Of a stretch of 10,320 nucleotides of DNA, positions 1-6,569 are shown one piece after another. The stretch is taken from contig JAUNUZ010000049.1 of the NCBI GenBank assembly GCA_030537915.1, positions 1 through 10,320 on the forward strand. Direction: 5' to 3'. Position numbers and translations under genes: made by a program. The notes under the pieces are model-generated. The model ran no database searches, had not been told where the DNA came from, and was given only the letters and a program-made list of their open reading frames with translations. The number at the start of each line of letters is the position of its first letter. Position 1 is the stretch's first letter. The DNA is from Micrococcales bacterium (GTDB lineage Bacteria > Actinomycetota > Actinomycetes > Actinomycetales > Dermatophilaceae).

Positions 1-116
1 GCGCCCTGCTCCGCGGCCTCGGCGGCCAGTGCCGCGACCTGCTGCGGGGTCGACTCGGGCTTGAGCAGCGTGTGGTCGACCAGCCGGGCGACCTCGCTGC
101 GGGTCAGGGCGGTCAT
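1..116 (-). CDS. deoC: Deoxyribose-phosphate aldolase, N-terminal fragment (runs off window)
   Basis: The enzyme cleaves 2-deoxy-D-ribose 5-phosphate to glyceraldehyde 3-phosphate and acetaldehyde, the last step of deoxynucleoside catabolism in the cytosol. Only the first 38 complete codons are present, because the gene continues past the left edge. The segment contains VDHTLLKPEST at about residues 13-23, the hallmark N-terminal motif of DeoC (family knowledge). The ATG at 114-116 is preceded by GGGAG at 121-125, spaced 4 nt, which fixes the start. It lies 55 nt downstream of the deoA stop on the same strand, so the two are probably an operon (inference). The catalytic Schiff-base lysine lies outside the window, so activity cannot be judged. 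Identification is confident despite the short length, because motif and neighbour agree. Confidence 0.87.
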   Translation of the reverse strand, partial: MTALTRSEVARLVDHTLLKPESTPQQVAALAAEAAEQG

Positions 117-171
117 GGTGCTCCCATCGTGGGCTTGTCCAGCAGGCGCGGGGGAAGGCAGGCGCAGCGGG

Positions 172-1455
172 TCACTCGATCCGCTCGAGGAAAACGCTTT
201 CGCGGGCCCCGGTGCGGTCGGCCGCGTCGGGGTCGACGTCGATACCGCCGTCGAGGGACTCGCGTGCCCCCTCGAAGCGCTCAGGGGTGTCGGTGTGCAG
301 GGTGAGCAGCCGCTGTCCGGCTTGCACTCGCTCGCCGGGCTCGACGTGGATCTCGATGCCGGCCGCCAACTGGACCGGGTCCTGTCTGCGTGCCCGCCCC
401 GCCCCGAGTCGCCAGCTCGCGACCCCCACGGCGAGCGCGTCGAGCCGCGTCAGCACCCCGCCGCGGTCCGCGACGACCTCCTGGGTGTGAGCCGCGACCG
501 GCAGGGGACCGTCCGGGTCGCCGCCCTGGGCCGCGATCATGCGCCGCCACACGTCCATGGCGCGACCGTCGCGCAGGGCCGCCTCGACGTCGGCGTCGGG
601 TTGCCCGACCAGCGCGAGCATCTGCCGGGCCAACACGCAGGTCAGCTCGATGACGTCGCGCGGGCCGCCACCGGCGAGCACCTCCACCGACTCGCGCACC
701 TCCAGAGCGTTGCCGACGCACCGCCCGAGGGGGGAGGACATGTCGGTGAGGAAAGCCACGGTCGCCACCCCGGCATCCCGGCCGAGGCAGACCATCGTCG
801 AGGCCAGCTCGCGGGCGGTCTCGAGATCCTTCATAAAGGCGCCGGAACCCACCTTGACATCCAGGGTCAGCGCGCTCGTGCCCTCGGCGATCTTCTTGCT
901 CATGATCGAGCTGGCGATGAGAGGGATGGAGTCGACGGTGCTCGTGATGTCCCGCAGCGCGTAGAGCTTCTTGTCCGCCGGCGCCAGACCCGCGCCCGCC
1001 GCGCAGATCACGGCGCCGACATCGCGCAGGATCTGGATGAGCTGCTCGTTCGTCACGTCGGCGCGCCAGCCGGGGATCGCCTCAAGCTTGTCCAGGGTGC
1101 CGCCGGTGTGCCCGAGCCCGCGCCCGGACAGCTGCGGCACGGCGACCCCGAAGGAGGCGACGAGCGGGGCCAACGGGAGGGTGATCTTGTCGCCGACACC
1201 CCCGGTGGAGTGCTTGTCCGTAGTGGGTTTGCCCAGGTCGGTGAAGCTCATCGTCTCGCCGGAATCGATCATGGCCTGGGTCCAGCGGACGATCTCGGCG
1301 TGATCCATGCCGCGCAGGAAGATCGCCATGGCGAGCGCGGCCATCTGTTCCTCGGCAACCTCACCGCGGGTGTATGCATCGACGACCCAGTCGATCTGGT
1401 CATCGCGGAGTCGGTGGCCGTCACGCTTGGTGCGGATGACGTCGGTGGCGTCCAT
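172..1455 (-). CDS. deoA: Thymidine phosphorylase (pyrimidine-nucleoside phosphorylase family)
   Basis: This cytosolic enzyme phosphorolyses thymidine/deoxyuridine to the free base and deoxyribose 1-phosphate. The 427-aa length matches the family. The N-terminal helical domain begins with VIRTKRDG (about residues 5-12). The phosphate-binding stretch KHSTGGVGDK is at about 81-90, and the family signature SGRGLGHTGGTLDKLE is at about 110-125. A PYNP-type C-terminal domain fills roughly 345-415. I chose the ATG at 1453-1455 because the homologous N terminus begins just there; an ATG at 1542 in the same frame would add 29 atypical residues and overlap cdd. No Shine-Dalgarno sequence precedes it, but a TAGGCT box ends 10 nt upstream, so a short-leader or leaderless mRNA is likely. 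It is followed by deoC and diverges from cdd. Uridine/thymidine preference cannot be told from the sequence. Confidence 0.95.
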   Translation of the reverse strand: MDATDVIRTKRDGHRLRDDQIDWVVDAYTRGEVAEEQMAALAMAIFLRGMDHAEIVRWTQAMIDSGETMSFTDLGKPTTDKHSTGGVGDKITLPLAPLVASFGVAVPQLSGRGLGHTGGTLDKLEAIPGWRADVTNEQLIQILRDVGAVICAAGAGLAPADKKLYALRDITSTVDSIPLIASSIMSKKIAEGTSALTLDVKVGSGAFMKDLETARELASTMVCLGRDAGVATVAFLTDMSSPLGRCVGNALEVRESVEVLAGGGPRDVIELTCVLARQMLALVGQPDADVEAALRDGRAMDVWRRMIAAQGGDPDGPLPVAAHTQEVVADRGGVLTRLDALAVGVASWRLGAGRARRQDPVQLAAGIEIHVEPGERVQAGQRLLTLHTDTPERFEGARESLDGGIDVDPDAADRTGARESVFLERIE

Positions 1456-1540
1456 GGTGCAGGTGAGCCTAGTGGGCCCATCGGGCAGGACCAGCTCATT
1501 CGGTTGCCCGCGGGTGTCCTCGCCTGGCAATCTCCGTTGC
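1456..1540. promoter_or_regulatory. Divergent deoA/cdd promoter region
   Basis: This 85-bp gap separates the divergent deoA and cdd starts. For cdd, TTGCCC (1504-1509), an 18-nt spacer and CAATCT (1528-1533) place the transcription start at or next to the ATG at 1541. For deoA, TAGGCT on the minus strand (1466-1471) ends 10 nt before its ATG, with only a poor -35 (CTGGTC at 1489-1494). Neither gene has a recognisable ribosome-binding site. I see no clear operator palindrome. The assignments are inferred from position and -10 resemblance, not proven. Confidence 0.4.
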
Positions 1541-1984
1541 ATGGTGCAGGCCGCACGGACGCCCAGCGACGAGGAGTTGCTACAGCTGGCCCGAGATGTG
1601 GCCGCGAACGCCTACGTCCCCTACAGTCGCTTCCCGGTCGGGGCCGCGCTGCTCACGCGGGGCGGGGAGGTCGTCACTGGCTGCAACGTCGAGAACGCCT
1701 CCTTCGGACTGACGATCTGTGCCGAGCGAACGGCGACCACGCGGATGTGTGCGCAGGCCGATCCGCAGGCTCCAGATGGTGGGACCAGGCGCCGGATCGT
1801 GACTGCCGCGGTCGTCGCCTTGAAGGCGGCTCCCTGCTTCCCGTGCGGCGCGTGTCGCCAGGTGTTGCACGAATTCGGTTGTCAGTTCGTCGTTGTCGAG
1901 GACGCCGACGGTTCGGCGAAACGCTACCCCTTCGCGCAGATCCTGCCGCACAGCTTCGGACCCGAAGACCTTGATGTGCGGTGA
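1541..1984 (+). CDS. cdd: Cytidine deaminase, tetrameric type
   Basis: The protein hydrolytically deaminates cytidine and deoxycytidine to uridine and deoxyuridine, feeding the adjacent DeoA and DeoC steps. It has 147 aa, slightly long for the small homotetrameric class. Zinc and catalytic residues are visible: C60-A-E62, where Glu62 is the proton shuttle, and P101-C102-G-A-C105 (PCGACRQ). The substrate-binding stretch NVENASFGLTICAERTA is at about 49-65, and YVPYSRFPVGAALL at about 25-38. The ATG at 1541 gives the family-typical N terminus. The frame is open further upstream but overlaps deoA antisense and does not resemble the family. No Shine-Dalgarno sequence is present and a -10-like CAATCT lies 7 nt upstream, suggesting a leaderless message. 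A hairpin follows the stop codon by about 20 nt. Confidence 0.96.
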   Translation: MVQAARTPSDEELLQLARDVAANAYVPYSRFPVGAALLTRGGEVVTGCNVENASFGLTICAERTATTRMCAQADPQAPDGGTRRRIVTAAVVALKAAPCFPCGACRQVLHEFGCQFVVVEDADGSAKRYPFAQILPHSFGPEDLDVR

Positions 1985-2005
1985 GCTGACCTCATCGGCG
2001 GAAGG

Positions 2006-2021
2006 GCTCGTCGGCACGAGC
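2006..2021 (+). terminator. Candidate hairpin terminator after cdd
   Basis: GCTCGT (2006-2011) and ACGAGC (2016-2021) form a perfect 6-bp stem with a 4-nt CGGC loop, 21 nt after the cdd stop codon. No T-tract follows, which is usual for actinobacterial terminators but leaves the call uncertain. Confidence 0.4.
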
Positions 2022-2111
2022 TGAGAGCAGCCTGAGACCGCAATCGGGCAGCACCGCCTCCTGAGTACAAATGCTGATGCGGGGTCCCTTAGGCAGGAGC
2101 AGACTTCCGTC

Positions 2112-3227
2112 ATGAACACGACACGCTCGCAAGGGTGTTCGCGCCGCCGGGTCATCGTCGCCGCACTCGCGGTGGGCGCTCTCCCGCTCGGCCTCGCCAC
2201 TGCCGCCAGCGCCACCGCCAGCACCACGAGCAGGGCGGCCATTGCCACCAGCAGCGCAGTCGCCAGCAGCGCCGTCACCACCGCGCCGAGAGCCGTAGCT
2301 GCGCCCGCGACCTCGACCCTGCGCACCGCCACGTCGGCACCCGCTCGGACCGGCGCCCCGACCACCTACGCCGCCGTCATCGCCTCCGGCACGAAACGCA
2401 CGCTCGTGCTCGTCTCCCGCACGACGGGCAAGGTGCTGCGCACCCTCGGCTCCGAGAGGGCCGGCACTGGCGGGGAGCCCTTCGTCGATGTCGACCTCGC
2501 GGCGGACGGGACGGTCTGGGCCGTCGTCCAGAAGACGGCGCGCTGGTCCCCCTACGCGATCACCCTGCGTCACTACACCGGCAAGCGGGTCGTCAACGTG
2601 CTCCCCTATGTCACGAGCGTGCGGGAGTCCGCCGACGCCCGTCAGCTGGCCGTCACCGTGCTGTCGCCCGACGGCAACCACGACGGCAAGGGCACGCAGT
2701 CGCTGCGGATCGTCACGCCGAGCGGAAAGTTGGTGCGGAATCTGTCGAGCCTGTCCTTCCCCGTCGACGCGCGGGGCTGGCCGCAGGTGGAGGTCGGTGG
2801 GCTGCGCGTCTCGGGCTGGCTCAACCGGGCGCAGCTCGTCGTCGGGGACGGCTGCTGCGACTCCGCTGTGAGTGCGGTCGTGCCGGCCCTCAAGCCGTCC
2901 CGGTACGGCAACTGGCCCGCCAAGGCGGGTGACGGCTCGACACGAGCCATCGGCATCATCAACAGCAAGACGTTCCTCGTCGGCTCGAACCACGTGTCGG
3001 GGACCGGACAAGCGAATGACCCGCTCCGGATCACCGGCGTGGATGCCTTCACGGTCACCGCCTCCCGCCCGAGCGGCCGACTGGTCGCCTCGATCCGCAA
3101 GCCCGACATCGAACTCATCGACTACGTCGACACGCTCGTCGCGCGGGCCAAGGCGGTCCCGTGGGTCATCTCGGCCAAGCGCTTCCCCTATTCGGGAACC
3201 GGACGCGTGCTTCGGGCGTTCCTGTAA
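2112..3227 (+). CDS. Exported beta-propeller-like protein of unknown function
   Basis: I do not recognise this 371-aa protein as a named family. The N terminus has SRRRVIV at residues 10-16, a twin-arginine-like motif, then a hydrophobic stretch to about 31 and an ASA cleavage-like site at 32-34. Export is therefore likely, possibly by Tat. Residues 35-82 are a Ser/Thr/Ala-rich linker. The remainder looks all-beta, with repeated segments of the WD40/PD40 kind: LVLVSRTTGKVLRTL at 98-112 and LRIVTPSGKLVRNL at 198-211, plus strand-turn pieces such as LAADGTVWAVV (129-139). A CC pair sits at 248-249. AGGAG at 2095-2099 lies 12 nt before the ATG, a long but acceptable spacing. It seems monocistronic, between the cdd hairpin and a large palindrome. 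A periplasmic/wall sensor or binding role is possible, but nothing in the sequence proves it. Confidence 0.8.
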   Translation: MNTTRSQGCSRRRVIVAALAVGALPLGLATAASATASTTSRAAIATSSAVASSAVTTAPRAVAAPATSTLRTATSAPARTGAPTTYAAVIASGTKRTLVLVSRTTGKVLRTLGSERAGTGGEPFVDVDLAADGTVWAVVQKTARWSPYAITLRHYTGKRVVNVLPYVTSVRESADARQLAVTVLSPDGNHDGKGTQSLRIVTPSGKLVRNLSSLSFPVDARGWPQVEVGGLRVSGWLNRAQLVVGDGCCDSAVSAVVPALKPSRYGNWPAKAGDGSTRAIGIINSKTFLVGSNHVSGTGQANDPLRITGVDAFTVTASRPSGRLVASIRKPDIELIDYVDTLVARAKAVPWVISAKRFPYSGTGRVLRAFL

Positions 3228-3232
3228 ATCGC

Positions 3233-3292
3233 GGTATGGATTCACCCGCCGCCGCCCGAGGAGGGGCGGCCGGCGCCGGGCGAATCCATACC
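3233..3292. repeat. Long hairpin-forming palindrome (terminator or REP-like element)
   Basis: Perfect 11-nt arms GGTATGGATTC (3233-3243) and GAATCCATACC (3282-3292) enclose a GC-rich inner hairpin. The inner arms are GCCGCCC (3251-3257) and GGGCGGC (3264-3270), with loop GAGGAG. The nucleotides between outer and inner arms pair partly, with small bulges. The element starts 5 nt after the TAA of the exported-protein gene, so it may act as its terminator. Its size, its AT-containing outer arms and its compound structure also fit a dispersed palindromic repeat. No T-tract follows; GGGGGG does. Confidence 0.7.
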
Positions 3293-3364
3293 GGGGGGCG
3301 TACCGCCACAGTGCGGGTGGCCCAGAGGTCGCAGCGGCACTGGCACGGTGAGAGGCTCTGCTGT

Positions 3365-3370
3365 CATCGT
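3365..3370 (+). promoter_or_regulatory. Possible -10 box for the polymerase-domain gene
   Basis: CATCGT ends 7 nt before the ATG at 3378, and CTGGCA (3340-3345) lies 19 nt upstream of it. No Shine-Dalgarno sequence precedes the ATG. The match is weak in isolation. It is listed because the same spacing recurs before other genes in the window. Confidence 0.25.
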
Positions 3371-3377
3371 GGCCTGC

Positions 3378-4358
3378 ATGGCAGACGGCAAGCGGGCGGG
3401 TGCGGCGACCCCGTCGATCGAGGTCGAGGCCGGGCCGCGCACAGTGCGCATCTCGAATCCCGATCGGGTCTATTTCCCTGCGGTGAGCCTGACCAAACGC
3501 GATCTTGTTGACTATTACCTGTTGGTGAGCGAAGGCATCGTGCGTGCGCTCGCGCTGCGTCCCTGCATGCTGCACCGCTTCCCCGACGGCATCGCTGGTG
3601 AGAAGGTCCACCAGAAGCGGGTGCCCCGCGGCGCGCCGCCCTGGCTGGAGACGGTGCGGGTGACCTTCCCGCGCTACAACCGGCACGCCGACGAGCTGTG
3701 CGTCACCGAGATCGCCTCCGTCATCTGGGCCGTGCAGATGTCGACGGTGGAGTTCCACCCCTGGAACTCCCGGCGGCCCGACGTCGAGCAGCCGGACGAG
3801 TGGCGGATCGACCTCGACCCGGGCCCGGAGTGCGACTGGGCCCGCGTCCGCAGGGTGGCGGGGGTGACCGCGCAGGTGCTCGACGAGCTCGGCGCGGTCG
3901 GGTTCCCCAAGACCTCGGGCGGGCGCGGCCTGCACGTCTGTGTCCGGATCCGCCCCGACCACGGCTTCGGGGACGTCAGGCGCGCGGCCCTGGCCTTCGC
4001 CCGCGAGGTGGAGCGGCGAGCCCAGGCGGATGTGACGACGACGTGGTGGCGCAAGGACCGCGACCCGGCGAAGCTCTTCGTCGACTACAACCAGAACGCT
4101 CGCGATCACACGTTGGCTGCCGCCTATTCGGTGCGCGGGACGGCGCGCGCTACGGTGTCCGCGCCGGTGACCTGGCAGGAGATCCCCGACTGCGAGCCCG
4201 ATGACTTCACGGTTCTGACGATGCCGGCGCGCTATGAGCGACTCGGTGACCTGCACGCGGCCATCGACGACTCGGCCTATGACATCGCCCAGCTGCTGGA
4301 GTGGGCCGACCGCGATGAGCGAGCGGGCCTGGCCGAGCCGCCGGCGCAGGGCGAATAG
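3378..4358 (+). CDS. Stand-alone LigD-type polymerase/primase domain (PolDom, AEP superfamily)
   Basis: The protein resembles the polymerase domain of bacterial LigD, an archaeo-eukaryotic primase fold that adds nucleotides, preferentially ribonucleotides, at DNA ends during Ku-dependent end joining. It has 326 aa, the size of a PolDom alone, with no ligase or nuclease domain. The expected two-metal site is present: D145-L-D147 (WRIDLDPG) and D236 (LFVDYNQN). The nucleotide-binding TSGGRGLHV with His186 is at 179-187. Other conserved pieces include HQKRVPRGAP (78-87) and FHPWNSR (126-132). I prefer the ATG at 3378; a GTG at 3348 adds ten atypical residues and neither has a good ribosome-binding site. 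No Ku or ligase gene is in the window, so the partner must be elsewhere, or the protein has a separate repair role as stand-alone mycobacterial primase-polymerases do (inference). Confidence 0.92.
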   Translation: MADGKRAGAATPSIEVEAGPRTVRISNPDRVYFPAVSLTKRDLVDYYLLVSEGIVRALALRPCMLHRFPDGIAGEKVHQKRVPRGAPPWLETVRVTFPRYNRHADELCVTEIASVIWAVQMSTVEFHPWNSRRPDVEQPDEWRIDLDPGPECDWARVRRVAGVTAQVLDELGAVGFPKTSGGRGLHVCVRIRPDHGFGDVRRAALAFAREVERRAQADVTTTWWRKDRDPAKLFVDYNQNARDHTLAAAYSVRGTARATVSAPVTWQEIPDCEPDDFTVLTMPARYERLGDLHAAIDDSAYDIAQLLEWADRDERAGLAEPPAQGE

Positions 4359-4390
4359 CGCGCGATCGGGCTCGACCCCGCCGCGGGCGG

Positions 4391-4396
4391 CATGCT
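4391..4396 (+). promoter_or_regulatory. Possible -10 box for the SDR gene
   Basis: CATGCT ends exactly 6 nt before the ATG at 4403. The six intervening bases are GGGGGG, too close to the start to serve as a normally spaced Shine-Dalgarno sequence. Transcription would start at or beside the ATG. No convincing -35 is visible, and read-through from the upstream gene 44 nt away is equally possible. Confidence 0.25.
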
Positions 4397-4402
4397 GGGG
4401 GG

Positions 4403-5170
4403 ATGAGCACCTCGCCACGGCAGCAGCAGGTCGTCATCGTCACGGGAGCAGGCTCCGGTTTGGGGCGGGCGATGGCCGTGTCCCTGGCCGCGGGCGGGCA
4501 TCGTCTGGTCCTGGCCGGGCGTCGGGCGCAGGCGCTGGACGAAACCGTTGACCTGGTGCGATCCGCGGGCGCCGAGGCGCTCGCCGTCCCGACCGATGTC
4601 ACCGACACCGCCCAGGTGGAGCGGCTCGTCCAGGCCTGCGTGACGTCCTACGGCCGGCTCGACGTGCTCGTCAACAACGCGGGTGCGTTCGGCGGGGGCG
4701 GGACGATCGATGCGGTGAGCGATGAGGACTGGGAGGCGGCGCTAGCCGTCAACCTCACGGGCTACTTCCGGTGCGCCCGCGCGGCCTGGCGTCAGCTGGT
4801 GGCACAGGACCCCCCAGGAGGTCGGATCATCAACAACGGCTCGGTCGCGGCGCAGGTCCCGCGGGTCGGCGGGGTCACCTACGCGACGACCAAGCATGCG
4901 ATCACCGGCCTGACCAAGGCCCTCGAGATCGACGGTCGCAGGGTGGGCGTCCGGTGCACGCAGGTCGACATCGGCAACGCGGCGACCCCGATGACGACCC
5001 GGATGCAGGAGGGCATGCCCCAGCCGGACGGCTCGGTGCGCCCGGAGCCGACATTCGACAGCGCGCACGTCGGCGACTTCATCCGCTACGTCGTGGAGCT
5101 GCCGCTGGAGGTCACGTTCCCCTTCGCGACGATCGCCGCCGCCGGGATGCCGTGGCTTGCGCGGGGCTGA
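4403..5170 (+). CDS. Short-chain dehydrogenase/reductase (SDR), substrate unknown
   Basis: This is a classical SDR, an NAD(P)(H)-dependent oxidoreductase of 255 aa. The cofactor glycine motif TGAGSGLG is at residues 14-21 and NNAG at 91-94. The catalytic tetrad can be placed at N117, S147, Y160 and K164 (YATTK). Arg40-Arg41 after beta-strand 2 suggest NADP(H) preference (family rule, inference). The frame continues with a substrate loop carrying TPMTTRMQEGMPQP at about 195-208. The only sensible start is the ATG at 4403; an ATG at 4392 reaches a stop after four codons. It follows the polymerase-domain gene by 44 nt on the same strand, so co-transcription is possible, though there is no functional link to suggest. 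It is convergent with the L,D-transpeptidase gene. The substrate cannot be assigned from the sequence. Confidence 0.93.
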   Translation: MSTSPRQQQVVIVTGAGSGLGRAMAVSLAAGGHRLVLAGRRAQALDETVDLVRSAGAEALAVPTDVTDTAQVERLVQACVTSYGRLDVLVNNAGAFGGGGTIDAVSDEDWEAALAVNLTGYFRCARAAWRQLVAQDPPGGRIINNGSVAAQVPRVGGVTYATTKHAITGLTKALEIDGRRVGVRCTQVDIGNAATPMTTRMQEGMPQPDGSVRPEPTFDSAHVGDFIRYVVELPLEVTFPFATIAAAGMPWLARG

Positions 5171-5174
5171 TCTC

Positions 5175-5200
5175 GTGGCTCGGGCCTCGCGTCCGAGCAC
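5175..5200. terminator. Candidate bidirectional terminator between convergent genes
   Basis: GCTCGG (5178-5183) pairs with CCGAGC (5193-5198) over a 9-nt loop. The stem extends through a one-base bulge by GT/AC (5175-5176 with 5199-5200). It lies in the 46-bp gap between the stop codons of the SDR gene and the minus-strand L,D-transpeptidase gene. No T-tract is present. Confidence 0.4.
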
Positions 5201-5216
5201 CCGGCGGCCGTGCCCG

Positions 5217-6398
5217 TCAGAGCGCCGACTGCTGGCGCCACTGCGCCCAGGTGAAGTTCCAGATCCCGCCCATCCCATTCCACGTCTCGGCCCTGCGACC
5301 GGTCCCGGTCGTGATGACGGGGTCACCGGGAATCGTCTGGTCGTAGAGCCAGGCGGCGGCGCTCGGGGAGAGGTTCGTGCAACCGTGCGAGACATTGCGC
5401 CGGCCTTGGGCGCCTACTGACCACGGTGCTGCGTGCAGGAATTCACCGGAGTCGGTGATCCGCTGCGCATGCTTCACGGTCGTCACATAGGGGTCGGAGG
5501 CCGGGCCGCGCATCGTGAAGGGAGTGGCCTTCTCGTAGACGATCTTCGTGCCTGAGCGCGTCGCGTGCCCGGCCTTGCCGAGGGAGACGGCAAAACTCTC
5601 GACCTGCTTGCCGCCCTGGGTCACGGTGAGGGAGTGCGAGGCGTCGGAGACCGTCATACGCAAGTCCCGGCCGACGTCGAAGCGGATCGAACGCCTGGTG
5701 CCGCCGAAGACGCCCTTGCCGAGGTGGTGGCCCGTGACGTCGAGGGCGGCGGTCACCTTGGTTTTGGCGGGCCAGAACTCCTTCGGTCGCCACAGCACCG
5801 TGTCGTCCTCCAGCCAGCCCCATGATCCGGTGACGGCGGGCTTCGTGGTGATCCTCAGGTGTCGCTCGACCGCCTTGCGGTCCGGCACGGCACGGCTGAA
5901 GCGGATCTGGATCGGCATCCCGACCCCCACGACCTGGTCGTCACCGGGGTTCATCCGGGCCTGGACGAGCGGCGCCTGGTTCGTCGTGAAGGCGAACGAC
6001 CTGGTTGCCGCTGCTCCGTCCGCGTTGCGCCCGCTGATTCTGGCGCGGTAGGCGCTCTTGGGGCCGAGGATGCCGCTCAACTGCCAGCGCGTCGGCGCCC
6101 GTTTCCACGTTGCGACGAGCCCGCTCGCGTCAGCCGTCGTCAGCAGCGGTGTCCCGTCGGCCCGCGTGATGTCGACCGCCTCAATGACCCCGGCCGTGGC
6201 GGTGAAGGCGATGGAGTCTTTCGTCAGCACGGCGTCGACGCCGCCCTTGGGGGTCTGCATCAAGAAGTCGACCGGTGTCGCCGGCGTGCGGGTCACTGCG
6301 GGGGTGGCCCCCGTGACGGGCGAGGTGATGGAGGTGCACGCCGTCACCGCGAGGAGGATGAGGCAGGACGTGAGCAGGGCGGGGCGGCGGGTGAGCAG
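5217..6398 (-). CDS. L,D-transpeptidase lipoprotein (two Ig-like domains plus YkuD), probable CTG start
   Basis: The enzyme makes 3-3 crosslinks in peptidoglycan at the outer face of the membrane and resembles mycobacterial Ldt proteins. Numbered from the CTG at 6396-6398, the 393-aa product has LTRR, a hydrophobic stretch and the lipobox VTAC with Cys21. A Thr/Pro-rich linker follows, then two Ig-like domains (about 50-142 and 147-244) and a YkuD domain (about 245-365). The catalytic motif SHGCTN has His338 and Cys340, with upstream His321. A Trp-rich C-terminal tail (about 372-389) is also typical of the mycobacterial class. The nearest ordinary start is a GTG at 6345-6347, which would leave only three residues before the lipid cysteine and no signal peptide. 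The CTG has GGAGG (6404-6408) 5 nt upstream. No ATG, GTG or TTG occurs in frame between the upstream stop at 6495-6497 and that GTG. Confidence 0.92.
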   Translation of the reverse strand: MLTRRPALLTSCLILLAVTACTSITSPVTGATPAVTRTPATPVDFLMQTPKGGVDAVLTKDSIAFTATAGVIEAVDITRADGTPLLTTADASGLVATWKRAPTRWQLSGILGPKSAYRARISGRNADGAAATRSFAFTTNQAPLVQARMNPGDDQVVGVGMPIQIRFSRAVPDRKAVERHLRITTKPAVTGSWGWLEDDTVLWRPKEFWPAKTKVTAALDVTGHHLGKGVFGGTRRSIRFDVGRDLRMTVSDASHSLTVTQGGKQVESFAVSLGKAGHATRSGTKIVYEKATPFTMRGPASDPYVTTVKHAQRITDSGEFLHAAPWSVGAQGRRNVSHGCTNLSPSAAAWLYDQTIPGDPVITTGTGRRAETWNGMGGIWNFTWAQWRQQSAL

Positions 6399-6403
6399 GA
6401 CGA

Positions 6404-6408
6404 CCTCC
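6404..6408 (-). promoter_or_regulatory. Shine-Dalgarno site supporting a CTG start
   Basis: On the minus strand GGAGG at 6404-6408 is followed by TCGTC and then CTG at 6396-6398. This is an ideal 5-nt spacing for initiation at the CTG. The alternative GTG at 6345-6347 has a GC-rich, C-rich region upstream with no purine tract. Confidence 0.6.
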
Positions 6409-6513
6409 GGCGGATCGAAGTAGTGCGCTCCTATCGGCTGCCGGGCTGCGGTCTGGAGTCTTCGACGCGACGAATCCTGGTCGGCGACAACGCATCAGCG
6501 TCCGTCACGGGGT

Positions 6514-6525
6514 GAACCGCGGTTC
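6514..6525. repeat. 12-bp perfect palindrome upstream of the L,D-transpeptidase gene
   Basis: GAACCGCGGTTC is perfectly self-complementary. It lies in the 171-bp gap between the small membrane gene and the L,D-transpeptidase gene, about 115 nt upstream of the latter's start. It could be an operator half-site pair or a chance SacII-centred palindrome. No adjacent promoter boxes are convincing. Confidence 0.3.
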
Positions 6526-6569
6526 CTGTCGCGCGGGCAGCCACGGGGTTCGGCGCCAGGAACTGCGAC

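Noticed and set aside
61..1974. A 637-codon plus-strand open frame
   Set aside because: It runs antisense to deoA and out of frame with cdd. Its composition is the Arg/Gly/His-rich shadow expected opposite a GC-rich gene, and deoA is unambiguous.
2200..2350. Short GCCAGCAGC-like repeats within the exported-protein gene
   Set aside because: They encode the Ser/Thr/Ala linker and are explained by low-complexity coding sequence, not by a separate repeat element.
1992..4418. An 808-codon minus-strand open frame
   Set aside because: It lies opposite the exported-protein and polymerase-domain genes, is low-complexity Arg/Gly/Asp-rich and has no recognisable domain. High G/C at third codon positions explains its length.
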